From positions 25,480,001-25,544,000 of the forward strand of contig NC_079883.1 of assembly GCF_029227915.1 (NCBI RefSeq): a stretch of DNA of 64,000 bases. The letters are read 5' to 3'. Below the pieces are notes generated by a model. It made no database searches and was not told where the DNA came from. It was given only the letters and a program-made list of their open reading frames with translations. The position numbers were made by a program, and so were the translations under genes. The stretch is from Hydractinia symbiolongicarpus. Its lineage: Eukaryota; Cnidaria; Hydrozoa; Anthoathecata; Hydractiniidae. Positions 12,459 to 24,049 of this stretch are shown piece after piece; position 1 is the stretch's first letter, and the number at the start of each line of letters is the position of its first letter.

Positions 12459-13431
12459 TCATATTTATAATTTATGACAGCATTCAGTGGCAAAAAATTG
12501 CCTTCGTAAATCATCACATTTACTACTGCAATTGTCAAAGTTACTTTAGCCATGTAACTTGGTTTGCAATAAAAATTTTCTGGGTAAGCTTGTATAGGCC
12601 CTGTATGTTTACTCACAAAATTTGATTGCAAACCGACATGCAGATCCCAAGTTTGGTGTTGTCAGCAACAAATGAAGAGGCCTGGGACGAACAAACAAGT
12701 GTCATTTTGTCCAAAATATTTATGTTAATCAATTTCCCTTTATAATATCAATGCATTGATGAAGCTTGATTGCACATACCTTAACAGGTCTAAAATTACT
12801 GATAGAAAATATCAAAATTTGTTTTACTTAAATATGACATCATAATATGCAACATAATTAAGTCTGAAATTCTTTAAGGCGTGAGTATACAAAAAAAAAT
12901 GTTTTTTTTTCAATTTTTTTTTTTTCAGTGATTAGATAGAAAAAGATCTGGGCTTTAAAATGGTGCAAAATATTTTTAAAAAATGTATTTAAGATAGCTT
13001 ATTGTCCCCCCAAAAATATTTTTTTCATAAATTACTTTTTTGTTATGTGATAAAGATCAAATATTTATTCACACGTAATCATCTTGGGTATTAATTTTTA
13101 CTACTCAATTATGTTCAAGGTTATAAATGATAGCTGACTCAAAGAGGAAAATGATTTTCATATGTGGTTAAAAGATTCTTTTGAAGTTTTTCTCCTATTT
13201 CCCATAAGGATATTTTCTTTTTCTTTTTTGTCTTCCGAAGTTGAAAATAATTAACTGTGAAAAACATGGCAAAACCAGTTTATAAGTTAACAGTGAATAA
13301 AAATGTCCTATCGTCATAAAGTTTTTATATCATCAAAAAAAAGAAGAAAATCCAAAACAAAAATATTTGACTTGCCAGCTTAAAGAAGATTAAAGCAAAA
13401 GGTTTCTACTGCTGATCGCCAAGCTAGCACT
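12459..13431. other. Intergenic, nothing recognised
   Basis: AT-rich sequence with A and T homopolymers; no exon, RNA gene or clear repeat seen. Confidence 0.5.
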
Positions 13432-15440
13432 ATCATCATCACCATTCTTGGCTTAACGTCCTTTTTCCATGCTAGCATGGGTTGGAAGGGGTATATTAAT
13501 GACCCTCTTCCAATCTGACCTAGACTGTGTTAGATCTAAACTCAACTTCCTCTGTATCAAGTCTGTCCTTATAATCTCCCACCAAGTCTATCTCGGTCTG
13601 CCTCTAGGCTTTGCCCCAGGAACTATCAAGTCTCTACACTTTCTTACCCAATCCCCCCCTCCATTCTTTCATAGTGCCCCAGCTAATTCAATCTTCTTAT
13701 CTGGATAACATCTTTAATTCTAAGGATACTTAGCCTGCTTCTTAGCTCTTCTGAACTCTTTCTGTCTCTCAGACTGACGTTACACATCCACCTAACCATT
13801 TTCATATCATTCCTTTCTAAACGGTCAAGATCTTCCTGCTTCACTGCCCATGTCTCACTACCGTACAACATAACACTTCTTACACAAGCCTCATGCAACC
13901 TACCTTTTAACTGAATTGACAAGACTCTGCTAGTCAACAAAGGAAGTAACTCTCTGGACTTTTTCTAAGCAGAACCTATCCTGCAAGTAACACTTCTTCC
14001 AACACCCCCTTCACTGCCCAACATATCACCTAAGTGACAGAAGTGCCCAACTATCTCTAACGAGGCACTGTTGTACATCATTAAAGCTGGAACTACTTTA
14101 TTCTCTATAATCTCACCTTTGCAACGCTTGCATACAAACTGAATGTCAACTCTTAACCTTCCACCAATACTACTGCACTTTTTATGTACCCAATCCTTGC
14201 AAGTCTGACAAAAAAATGAGTTACTACCAACCCCTTTCCTGCAAACTCCACAAGGCCACTTTCCAACTACAAGGTCACACTTGGCTGCAATGCTACTAAT
14301 CATGACTTTAGACTTTGCTGTGTTCACCCTTAGCCCTTTCTCTTCTAGTCCTTTCTTCCACTTCTCAATCTTTTCAACTAATTCTTCCAACGACTCTGCT
14401 ATGAGAACCAAATCATCTGCATACAATAACTCCCATGGACAACCTGTTCTGAACTCCATTGACAGTGCTTCTAAGACTAGAGCAAACAACAAAGGACTAA
14501 GTACAGAACCCTGATGTACACCAACATTTTCACTAAATTCATCACTAAGTGAATCGTTAATCCTGACACGACTTTTAGCATTGCTGTACATAGACTGTAC
14601 CATCGTAGCTAGCCACTCATCCACACCTAATTTTCTCATAGCCCACCAAATAACTTCACGTGGTCCTGTATCAAAAGCTTTCTCTAAATCTACAAATGCA
14701 AAATAGAGATTCTTTCTCTTTCCTAAATACTTATCCTGAAGCTGTCCGAGTAAAAATATTGAATCTGTAGTGCCACGTCCTGGATCAAAACCAAATTGCA
14801 TCTTATCTATATCAATTCTTTCTTTAAGTACTTATCAATCACTCTTTCAATAACTTTCATTACTTGATCAACCAACTTTTTAAAACTCTGTAGTTACCTC
14901 TTCCTAATGCATCACCCTTGCCCTTGAAACAATTCACTATTACACTTGACTGCCACTCTCGGAATAGCACCATCCTCTATAATCTAATTAGCAAGACTTG
15001 TAATATTAGCTCAACTCCAATATATCCAGATGCTTTTACCATCTCTGCAACAATACCTGATACTCCTGCAGCCTTGCCAATCTTCAATTTCCTAATAGCC
15101 TCCACTACCCATTCTGTCTTGATCTGCACAGTTGCCCCTTCTAGAACATCATCATCATACAAACTATCCTCATCCCAATCAAACTCAGTGTTAAATCAAA
15201 CTCAGTGTTAAGCAACCTCTGATAATATTTCTTTCAAGCTACCCTTTTCTCTGTCTCTGTGCTAGCCAAAACACCTTCATGATTACGTATACACTTCTCA
15301 CCTACAACAAGTAAATATTTTTACTACCACCTGACTTCCACTTTTTCCAAAGTTTCCTCTTTTCCTTTATACAATGGTCAACCTCATTATTCCACCACCA
15401 GGTCTATGTCTAGCTGGTCCTTTCGTCCACCCACAGGTAC
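13432..15440 (-). mobile_element. RTE-like LINE with PHD-like finger, copy 2 (longer, broken)
   Basis: About 2 kb of a non-LTR element on the minus strand. The best piece, 13965-14801 (278 codons), holds RT motif A (FAFVDLEKAFD, residues 35-45), GVHQGSVLSPLLF, the catalytic YADD (residues 127-130) and a Cys/His finger of PHD type (from residue 184). The C-terminal part follows in another frame at 13683-13940. Upstream, 14977-15162 holds the RT entry block (AIRKLKIGKAAGVSGIVAEM) and 15200-15430 the linker (KRKLWKKWKSGG-like). It ends with the same short ATC/ATG-rich tail and CCATGCTAGCATGG palindrome as copy 1. The endonuclease is absent, so it is 5' truncated. Nonsense and frameshift changes make it inactive. 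Confidence 0.88.
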
Positions 15441-16110
15441 AGTACTGGAATCAGGACACCTATCATTGTGAGCGAGTATCATGCGCGACACGAACGATCC
15501 GTGATCCTATCGTGACCATCGCGATGGAAAGAATGTTACGAATAGCTTCGCGATAGTTGCGATGTATAAAAAAATAACGATGCTATCGCGATTGTCTCTA
15601 TTAATCGTGATTGTTGTGATGGATCATGAATAACATTAAAAATATTAAACAATAGATGTGTATAGCTAATCTTGTGTCTTTGTTTATGTTTTTTTACATT
15701 TAAAAATTCTTTTGTATCTTGTATTTTTATTAGAGATTTTAAAAATAAGGTGACTCCAACTTAATAACTTGTTCTATGCGCGAAGTAGATAGTAGTTTAT
15801 GGTCTGTCGGTAGGCGAAATAAAAATAATTTTATCGAGAATGTATAAATGCTCAGAACAACAAAAAATAAAAACAACAAAGGAGGAGGGTGTTACGACAA
15901 GCATATTTTTCTATGTATGTTTTGCTTGTGTTAGCGAATGTTAAATTAGTGAATGTCCGATTTAATGAAAGTTCATGGAAAAATAAGAATGTATAGTCTG
16001 AACAACAACAAAAAAATAAAATAAAAAGATAACAACGGAGGAGGGGGTTTTCTATGCATTTTAGCATAACGCACGCAGTTTATATTTTTTAGTTGTGAAG
16101 GAAAAATAAT
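15441..16110. other. Intergenic with dispersed short repeats
   Basis: 15460-15620 is unusually rich in CGCGAT/ATCGCG pieces. A motif GGAGGAGGGTGTTACGACA appears at about 15881-15899 and, changed, at 16037-16050, 17570-17585 and 17735 as part of an A-rich block (copies of AACAACAAAAAATAAAA in front). No gene seen. Confidence 0.45.
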
Positions 16111-17132
16111 CAGGCCTTGCCATGAGTCGCAAGCAATTGCTCGCGCCCGTGTAGTGCTTGTGCAAATGATCGTTACCCGAGCATTCTATTGCTCGCTTAA
16201 ATATTAACATTTTGAGATAAGTGTATACGTTTTTCTCAAGAATTGATTGGTCTTTTAAGTGAAACTGAAAAGATATTTCGTGTTATTATTTTCCACCCAG
16301 CGTGTGATACGGGCATTGAGGTTAATCTTTGTTGCGCATTTATTTTGCAGTAGAAAAGTGGGGGACGTTTTAATCGTGAACCCCAAACAAGATGATCGAG
16401 CGTCTACTGGTATAGCGACTCTCTCAATCTTAACTTCCTTTTCGACATGTCCGAAATAGTATTTAATGTTTATTTTTCAGGTCATCACAAGCAAATAGGA
16501 AAAAATATGCTTCGTACAATTAAGTACAATTAAATACAAGTACAATTATTTTGCCAAATGAAGAAATTATCTACAATTAAATCCATGATAAATTGTCTGT
16601 TGCGCCTGTAAGTGCAGTTTTGCAGACTTGCGTTACCGTGCTCTGTCGGCGTTCACCTCCGCAATAGTTAAGAACCGCATTGCTGGATTTCTTATGTAAG
16701 ACCTGGTTACCAACGATGAAGGGGCCGGGAAAAAGAGATTTATGTCTACTTAGTTTTTTAACTAAGTCGTGAATTAGCTAGGATGGTCAGGTTGGCTATG
16801 AATAGGCTTGCTTGTGGATTTAAAGGACCAGGACTATTCAATAATTCTGAGATCTAAAAGTGTGCGACCAAGACGGAAATCTATCGGACGTTTTAACCGA
16901 CGAAAGTTCAAAAAACGAGCTACAGACATGTCCGACCAAACTGGAAATGTGGCGGACGTTTTAATCACCCCCCGAAACAATTTAGGTGTGTGCCAAGGCG
17001 CACACCTCTCCTGAAAAAGAGACTAAATGTAAAGTTTTTTAGCGAAATATATGGCGAGTAAAATTGCTCGCGTAGACGCTCTGATGCGAGCAATTAATTG
17101 CTTGGGAGGTTATTTGCTCATGGCAAGGCCTG
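16111..17132. mobile_element. hAT-like non-autonomous element, 1022 bp
   Basis: The ends are a perfect 16-bp inverted repeat, CAGGCCTTGCCATGAG, and the similarity continues inward (AAGCAATT and TGCTCGC on both sides). The element is flanked by AAAATAAT (16103-16110) and ATAATAAT (17133-17140), an 8-bp target duplication with one mismatch. CAGG ends and an 8-bp duplication fit the hAT superfamily. No transposase is encoded. The interior at 16855-16975 has a near-repeat of about 75 bp (GACCAA...GGACGTTTTAA twice, and a third relative near 16358). Confidence 0.75.
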
Positions 17133-17214
17133 ATAATAATAATTTGTCTCACTAAAAAAAGGTAACTAGTACTCAAGGTGAAAAGATAAAAATACTTGCA
17201 TGTTAAAAATCTTG

Positions 17215-17395
17215 TTTTCAAAAGTTATGCAGCAAGTTTTTTTTGTGTTGTTTTGAAAACTGTACAGCAAGAATTATTCTTGTGCTGTTTGGAAAGTTAT
17301 ACAGAATATACCTGCGTTGTTTTGAAAGATATACAGCAGGTTATACTTTAGGGTGTTTCAAAATTTATACAGCAAGTTAATATTTTCCCATTTAA
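17215..17395. repeat. Degenerate tandem repeat, unit 45-55 bp
   Basis: Four or five copies of a unit with TTATACAGCAAG followed by a T-rich stretch and GTGTTGTTTTGAAA. Divergent copies suggest an old array. Confidence 0.65.
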
Positions 17396-19159
17396 AATAA
17401 TAAACAAAATTTATTTTAATAAAAAAGTTAAGTGTTCTTTTAAGTGTTTTTAGTGTTCTTTGTTTTTTGCGTAATATTTAAGTGCAAAAAAAATTCATGG
17501 ACTATAGTTTAATTGACAATATTTAAAGTCTTTCGCGACATTAAAATTATTTATTTTCTTCATAATGGAGGAGGGTGTTATGACATGCGTATTTTGCATT
17601 GTTTTAATTATTTTTCTAATATCATTGAAAAAGATTTAATGATATAATTATTTTTGCTAAACGATATCGACTAAGAAATTTGAGATTTTAACAAGCAGCA
17701 TAATTTTAAACATATATTAATTAATCATAACGAAAGAGGGTGTTAACCCTATTCGGTCCGGGGTTTTTCGAACATACTATGACCGGGGGGGGGCAGATTC
17801 CGCCCCCCCTCAATAACTTTTCATAGGATTGTTCAAATTGAATCAAACTTGGCACACTTATAGTACGTCATAAAAGGAACAAAATGGCGCCAATAAACTT
17901 TTGCTTGCGTCAGCACATTTTCTGTGACGTCATCAGAAGCTTGAAAATTGTCAAAAATGCCACTATCTGCTTAAAATATAATTACTTTCGTTCTAGAGCG
18001 AATTTTTACATTCTGTTTGAAGTTTATGAAAGCTAAATAAAAGTGTCTTAAAGCCACCTGACACATATGTTATCAGCCCACTCTGTCTCTTATTGAATTG
18101 TGGCAGAAATATTTAAGAACATAAGTCTTTATAAACTCGTTGAAATTATATAGTGCTCTTGCATGAAATATTATTTAAGAGGCTAGGTTATTTTTTGTTG
18201 CAGTGTTCATTTACAAAAGAAGTATATAACCCTCCATGCATGGAACCAGCATTATTAATTTCAGAAGGTAATAATTGAATAGAAAGAATCATTGCTCCAA
18301 GACTAAATTGTTCAGATTTTGTGTTCTAAAAAAACATTGTCATATTTTTCACCTTCAGAGGCCTGATAACGAGGTTGCTTGCTTTTTTTAACCAGTTTCA
18401 ATGACAATTATTTCACAAGTACAAAAAAAGAAGAGAAAACAACCAATAAACAAAACAATATTTTAAAGAAATCCTTGGCCCCAGAGCCGTTATTATGGAA
18501 TGGTCACAATAATTAAAATAGGCAAAATTCCCTGGGACAGGGGTTGCTTTAAAGAAAATCAAATAGACTCATTTTGTGTAAAAATTTAAGGAACTAGAAA
18601 ATGTAAGCACAAATGAAGACATGTTTCATTTTAGCTCTTGATTTTAATTTTATGAAAAATGAACGCATCTTTATTTTCAAATGCCAGTTTTATTTCTTCT
18701 TGTATTACTGCAAATTGGTTTTGGTGAATCTTGTCCTTTTTCTAAGCACACAAATTAAAATTTCATTGTAATATATTTCACTTGAAACATATAATAGAAA
18801 AAAATATTTGTCATACGCAAGAGTCATGTATAAATAGAAAAAAATTATTACAGTACAGTAGGGATACCAGTGACAAAACATGTTTGTTGTCCTTACTGGT
18901 TTTACAAGAAGAACGGGGTATTTCCTATACCTGTCTTTTGATTGATTGAGATGCTACATTTGTTAATTATGGCTAGTAGTACAATGATCACAAAGTGTAT
19001 AAAAATAATGTGTCCTGGTCTTTGCAATATGTTTTAGTGTTGCAAGGGGTGAATTTTTAGGTAATAAAGGGGTAAGCTTTCAGAGGATGACAAGGATGCC
19101 AAAAACTAACTTGAGTGTGGGTGCATGAATTATATATCTACCTTTAGTCAACTAAAAGT
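17396..19159. other. Intergenic upstream of ZFYVE21; one transposon end suspected
   Basis: No exon is convincing. At 17743-17815 a GTTAACCCTATTCGG start followed by GTCCGGGG and a CCGGGGGGG/CCCCCCC hairpin resembles a transposon terminus of the TTAA-target type (piggyBac style), but no matching other end was found. The sequence immediately upstream of the ATG at 19160 shows no clear core promoter element. The small element at 18471-18547 is listed separately. Confidence 0.45.
18471..18547. mobile_element. Micro-MITE, 77 bp, 9-bp target duplication
   Basis: An imperfect inverted repeat with GGCCCCAG at one end and CTGGGAC at the other, flanked by TTTAAAGAA at 18462-18470 and again at 18548-18556. 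It is a diverged member of the family at 27511, 29370, 30404 and 36123. Nothing is encoded. Confidence 0.65.
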
Positions 19160-22100
19160 ATGGCAAGCCATCCAACAACTGTATCACCCACAGGAAAAAA
19201 ACTGATTCAAGGTAATGGTGGTTTGCGTATGATCAATATTATTGACGAAGAACGATCTGCATTCGATATTGATGAATGCCAATGGCAAAATGATGGTGAA
19301 GTAGGTTCTGTTTGTATGATTATGTGTATCCCTTGTTAAATTATTCAAACATTTTTATGGATTGATTTCAACGTAAGGACGGAATTGCTCTTAAGGGCAT
19401 ATAGTTAACAGTTACAATCCTCACCTGCAATTTAGAAGCATGCGGAAGTCAGTCCAGTTTGCCTTGGGAATTTTTTGCCAAGGTACCCTCTTGGTTAATT
19501 TGATTCGTCAACACTTGTGGGCTGTTAAAACAAATTAAACGAAACAAAGCAAATCAGCAAAATAATATTGAATAGAAATGAATAGCTTAGCCAAGTAAGA
19601 AAAATGCAACCACCTGCAAAGATATTGTGGAATTAGTTATACCATGCAAACTGTCATATTGTACCATTTTTCCTCCTGTTAAGGCCTAATGCTAAAAACG
19701 ACTTAACTATTTACCAAGAGCTGCCGGGACAATTTTTTTTGGGCAGCATTTTTTTGCTAAGTTTTTTGTTAAATCGCAAAGGCTGCAGGTATAGCACAAA
19801 CACTTAAAATTTTGATCATTTTTGCTTCTAAATGTTGTATAATTCATCATTGCTATCTTACGAAAGCTATTGAACAAGGACTATTAAAAAGTCTATCAGT
19901 TGTTCTTATAGTCCTTGTTAAACTAAAAAATTATTATTACTAAAAAAAAAATTTTAAAATGCTAAGGCAAAGTCTTTTAATGTCAGGATAATTCAAATTA
20001 CAAATTTTTTTATCTTGAAAAAAGGCAAATAAATTATAATTCTTTTTTAGCATCTGATTTGCAACAGATGTGGGGCAAAGTTTTCATTTTCAACACGTAG
20101 GGTATGTTTCTTTTTAACTTAATAATCTATGAAGCTATGTTTGTATAAACACATCTGTTATTCTACTGATTGACCACGAAACCAACAAATAGTTACTGAG
20201 TTTTACTTTAAAGTTTTTGTAGAAAGTCAACTGCTAACTGTTTATTAAACATTTTGATATATTGATATATATAGGATACTACAATAAAAACCACACTATA
20301 ATTTTCAGCCAAAGGACTAAAACAAACAAAAAACGGTTACAGTCTTTAATAGCCTTGAAGACTTTTATCAATTTTTTTTAATATTTTTTTAGCATCACTG
20401 TCGAAGATGTGGAAAAATCTTTTGTGGTTCATGTTGTAAAGAAAAAGTGGTGCTTCCCAGACTTGGATTTGTTGACCCGCAACGTGTATGCATGGATTGC
20501 ATATCAACTGCAAAAAAAGAAATGGATCTTTATGAAAAGTATATACCCATATTAATTAGAGGTATATACCACTGATTCTTATTATACCATTGATATTACA
20601 AAAAATGTTTTCGTCCTTAACAACAATATAGTGCCTCAAACCTGTTAGAAGATCGTGACTTTCCTGGAAAGTTATTTTTCTCAATGTTACTTAAATATGC
20701 AGGGAGATAAAAAACACATTATTTGTTTATTTTTTATTTTCCTGCATTATATAAACTACCAGTCAGTGGCATGTGGATAAATCAACTGGTTCGCTTGTTT
20801 TTTATATCACAAATTCCATGTGTTTCGCTACTTGAGGTACCATTTTGAGCAGAGTCAGACAGAATATGGCTATTGTTACAACAAGTAACAATGCTCGCTT
20901 TATATGCTAGTGTCAGTGCTTCAATCTGTAAAGTTTTTACAAATAAGGGTCAGCTATAATTCTAATCACTCTAAACTCGATACTTGTTCTAAACCCACTA
21001 TCTATTTTAATCATTCTCTAATTTGTGCTGTAGGAGCAGACTTTGAAATAAACAACGCAAAAGGGGACATTGCTCGTTGTAAGTTAAATTCTCGTACCAA
21101 CAGGTAGGACATTTTCCATGCTTTGTGCCTGTGCATACATAATGTATCATTTTCATTACTTTAAATCCTTTCATTTCTAGGGACTTGTTGTTCAGTAATC
21201 TAAAGGACACTAATGATGTTCCATATGAACCAGTGGAGCTGCAGCATGTTGTTTCTTTCCAATGTTTAACTGATCCTCTAAAACAGACTCAACAAGGTTG
21301 GTAAAGTTCTAAGTATATATACTTGTTTTTCTCCAGACACCGTTTTTACTAAGATTTTTTTTATACAAACCAAATTTCCTACGAAAAAATGCTTTCCAAA
21401 GTTGAAATAAGAAAAGTCAATATCAAGATCAACAATGTCTCTTAAAACAACAAAATGAATTTGGCATCAAAAGGCTAACTCAAACGTCTTGTCTGCCACA
21501 TAAATGAAACCGATACTTGGGAATCTGCTTTAAGACAGTTGTCTTCTATCTCGCGTATCTACCATACTCATTTAACACATAAATTTAAAACAAGCATTAC
21601 ACATCCAACACGTCCCACCTCATCAAACCAAATAGCACCTTGCAACCTCACTAAACACACGTAACACGCCCCAACCTCATTAAACACACGCAACACGCCC
21701 CAACTGTACTAAACACACGCAGCACCCCCCAATCTCATCAAACACGCCCTCACCTTGCTACACACACATCTTAAACAATGTGATATGTATTTATATAATT
21801 TATGTATGTATATTCTTGTATATCTTTACTGAAATGTCTTGTACATAGCAGTGACAATGAATTTATCCGTAAAGCTTTAGCATTTTGAATAAATAAATCA
21901 ATTATCTTTTTGTTTCTGTTCTTTAATTTTAGGAACTAGCCATCTAGTCGGTGCCATCTTAAACTACTTGTCAGAAGGAGAGTGTAAAGAGTTGAAGTTG
22001 AGTGTTGCCAATAATTTGGACAATCGAAAGGAATCTCTTAATTTTTTGCTCACGCTACAAAAGGTCAGTTTAAAGAAAATTTTTCATGTAAAAGTGGCCG

Positions 22101-23193
22101 CTAAATTAAAATAATTCACCATTTTTTAAAATAACACTTGCGTGGGAGAGCCTTTACAACAACAATTCCCTAATGCAAAACAAACATTGGCAGGGGTTTA
22201 TTTGGTTACTATAGCAACAATAGCTCTTAAACACAGTGTCTCCGAATACGAAAATCATGCGTGAAAGCAATGCTTTTATTTAAAACCAAAATATGTACGA
22301 ATAAATGTTTGAGTGTTAGCCCAGAGCGATGGTTAAAACTACAGTTTACAAGCTTGGAGATTAGAACTGAGAAGGGTAACGTAAAAAATTGAATGAAAAG
22401 AGCAATGCAAGTAGGAACATAAAAAGCATGTGAATAAACCAGCATGAGGTTCTTATTGACCGAATAAATTTAATCGATTACATTGTTACCATCTTTTATT
22501 TTTTAGCGTGGTTGTTATATTACCTTGTCGGCGCAGCATAAGTAAACCCCTCTCCTTCCCCCATGAGACAGTTTTTGAAGATTATTTATTATGTCCTTTT
22601 TCTTTTAAACGCGATATTGCATAAGTGAAAAGTGCAAACTAAGTGCGGGTGTGTAGAGTTTCGTAGGGGTGTGTAGAACTGAGTGCGGGTGTGTAAAACT
22701 GAGTGCGGGCTTGTAGAACCAAGTGAGGTTATGTAAAGCTAAGTGCGGATGTGTAGAACTGAGTGCGGGTGTGTAGAACTGAGTGCGGGTGTGTAGAACT
22801 GAGTGCGGGTGTTTAGAACTGAGTGCGGGTGTGTAGAACTGAGTGCGGGCTTGTAGAACTAAATGAAGTTGTGTCGAGCTATGTGCGGATGTGTAGTACT
22901 GAATGCGGGTGTGTAGAACGGAGTGCGGGTGTGTAGAACTGAGTGCGGGTGTGTAGAGCTAAGAAATGTTAAGAGTTAAGTGTTTTATTTATGTCTCAGT
23001 TATGACCTTTAAACGAAGCAAACACTCTTTAGATAATGGTTTATTTTATAATAATAATACTTTTAATTTAATTAACTCGAGAGATTTCTTTTCGTTTATG
23101 TTTGCTTTTGTTTGTCTGTTTTGTTTCTATGGTAACAATCAATATTTGTTTTTACAGCTGATTTCAAGGTGTTTTGTTATTTACAAATTTTGA
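19160..23193 (+). CDS. ZFYVE21: Zinc finger FYVE domain protein 21 (ZFYVE21), seven exons
   Basis: Exons: 19160-19300, 20051-20101, 20393-20561, 21034-21103, 21181-21296, 21933-22063 and 23158-23193. They sum to 714 nt, 237 residues plus TGA, against about 234 in the human protein, and every junction is GT-AG and in phase. The N-terminus has the family signature KKLIQGNGGLRM, and the FYVE finger follows: Cys51/Cys54, the RRHHCRRCG core (residues 63-71), Cys75, Cys78 and Cys97/Cys100. Trp41 is in the place of the usual WxxD start. The C-terminal half (ADFEINN to ESLNFLLTLQK) matches the PH-like domain. FYVE fingers bind phosphatidylinositol 3-phosphate on endosomes; ZFYVE21 is known as an endosomal and focal-adhesion turnover factor. 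The last coding exon adds only 11 residues. AATAAA follows 46 bp after the stop. Introns hold two minisatellites. Confidence 0.92.
21630..21770. repeat. Minisatellite in ZFYVE21 intron 5, unit about 29-33 bp
   Basis: About four imperfect copies of a unit with CTAAACACACGCAACACGCC and a CCAAC joint. C-rich on the plus strand, unlike the AT-rich surroundings. Confidence 0.75.
22640..22966. repeat. Minisatellite in ZFYVE21 intron 6, 20-bp unit
   Basis: About 16 tandem copies of GAGTGCGGGTGTGTAGAACT, with the outer copies more diverged (for example GAAGTTGTGTCGAGCTATGT). It lies between exons 6 and 7. The strand bias (G/T-rich on the sense strand) would put a G-rich repeat into the pre-mRNA. Confidence 0.92.
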
Positions 23194-23239
23194 AAAGTTT
23201 AATATAGGCAAAGTGCGTATACGAAAACATTGAACTGGA

Positions 23240-23245
23240 AATAAA
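23240..23245 (+). promoter_or_regulatory. Polyadenylation signal of ZFYVE21
   Basis: AATAAA 46 bp after the TGA of exon 7. This supports 23193 as the true end of the ZFYVE21 reading frame and separates it from the next gene. Confidence 0.7.
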
Positions 23246-23467
23246 ATGCAATCCCTGAAGCACTGTTGTCAATAATATTTATTATTAATATGAAACTTGG
23301 ATAATTTTAAATAAGTTTTATTAAGTTTGCTGATCTTTTATCTTCTGTTATAACACGGAAATCAATTTTCATTGCTGGATGTATATTATTCAGTCTGTTT
23401 ACTAAACATATTATTCAGTCTCCTCACTAAACAACTATAACCAACAAAGCAGGCGATATAATTCCAC

Positions 23468-23944
23468 ATGGCTCTTTCACTGGAAGGCTTTCCAAAGGGA
23501 CGACAGACCAAGCAACAACGACTGGTAAAGTTGAATCTTCTTCAGAGTTGTAATAAACCATACAAAGATTGCGTCCACAATGACTCCTTGGATATTTACG
23601 ATCGAGTTGAAAAACTGGAGGTATTAAAAACACATGTTCGAGAGGGACGCGTTGGAAAATTGAACGGGCTTCCATCAGACGCGTTTTTGAGGTTGTACGA
23701 TCGTGCGTATGAATTGTATTCTCTCTCGAAGCATTTAGATAAACAGGAGTTGGAGGAGCATCGTTCCTTTCTTGAGTATGTACAGTTAAATGATATGCGT
23801 GGAAGCTCGAGTAACTCATTGAGTTTGTATGACGATTATGAAACGAAACGCGATGTTGTTGCTCCTAAAAAACGTAAAAACGAAACATTTGCTTTTAACG
23901 ACACTGGTTACGATTCGTTTGATTTAGATGACCAATCTATTTAA
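23468..23944 (+). CDS. Unrecognised 158-residue protein, single exon
   Basis: An open frame of 158 codons starting in a good context (CACATGG) and ending 100 bp before an AATAAA (24044). I do not recognise the family. The protein is hydrophilic: a basic start (FPKGRQTKQQRLVK), a helical middle with alternating charge (DRVEKLEVLKTHVREGRVGK; YDRAYELYSLSKHLDKQELE), a serine-rich linker, a basic KKRKNE that could be a nuclear signal, and an acidic aromatic end (DTGYDSFDLDDQSI). No signal peptide or membrane segment. It starts about 220 bp after the ZFYVE21 polyadenylation signal. An AG at about 23451-23452 could be a splice acceptor for an upstream or spliced-leader exon. The antisense ORF of 130 codons over the same bases lacks such context. 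It could also be the last exon of a longer gene. Confidence 0.6.
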   Translation: MALSLEGFPKGRQTKQQRLVKLNLLQSCNKPYKDCVHNDSLDIYDRVEKLEVLKTHVREGRVGKLNGLPSDAFLRLYDRAYELYSLSKHLDKQELEEHRSFLEYVQLNDMRGSSSNSLSLYDDYETKRDVVAPKKRKNETFAFNDTGYDSFDLDDQSI

Positions 23945-24043
23945 AGACGTTTGTTTTTGTGTTGGAACTCTCCAAGTCGAAGTTTCACCTTTACCAGATA
24001 TTTTATGAGACGTATTTGTTGTGTATACTTTTTGTGTCCCGGA

Positions 24044-24049
24044 AATAAA
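24044..24049 (+). promoter_or_regulatory. Polyadenylation signal of the 23468-23944 gene
   Basis: AATAAA 100 bp after the TAA stop, in a T-rich context. It is the main outside evidence that the 158-codon frame is a real gene. Confidence 0.6.

Noticed and set aside
21296-21301. The stronger-looking donor GTAAAG at 21301 for ZFYVE21 exon 5
   Set aside because: Using it puts a TAG at the start of exon 6. The donor after 21296 keeps the frame and the match to the family.
23427-23819. A 130-codon antisense ORF across the unrecognised gene
   Set aside because: It is a shadow of the plus-strand frame, which has a better start context and a poly(A) signal.
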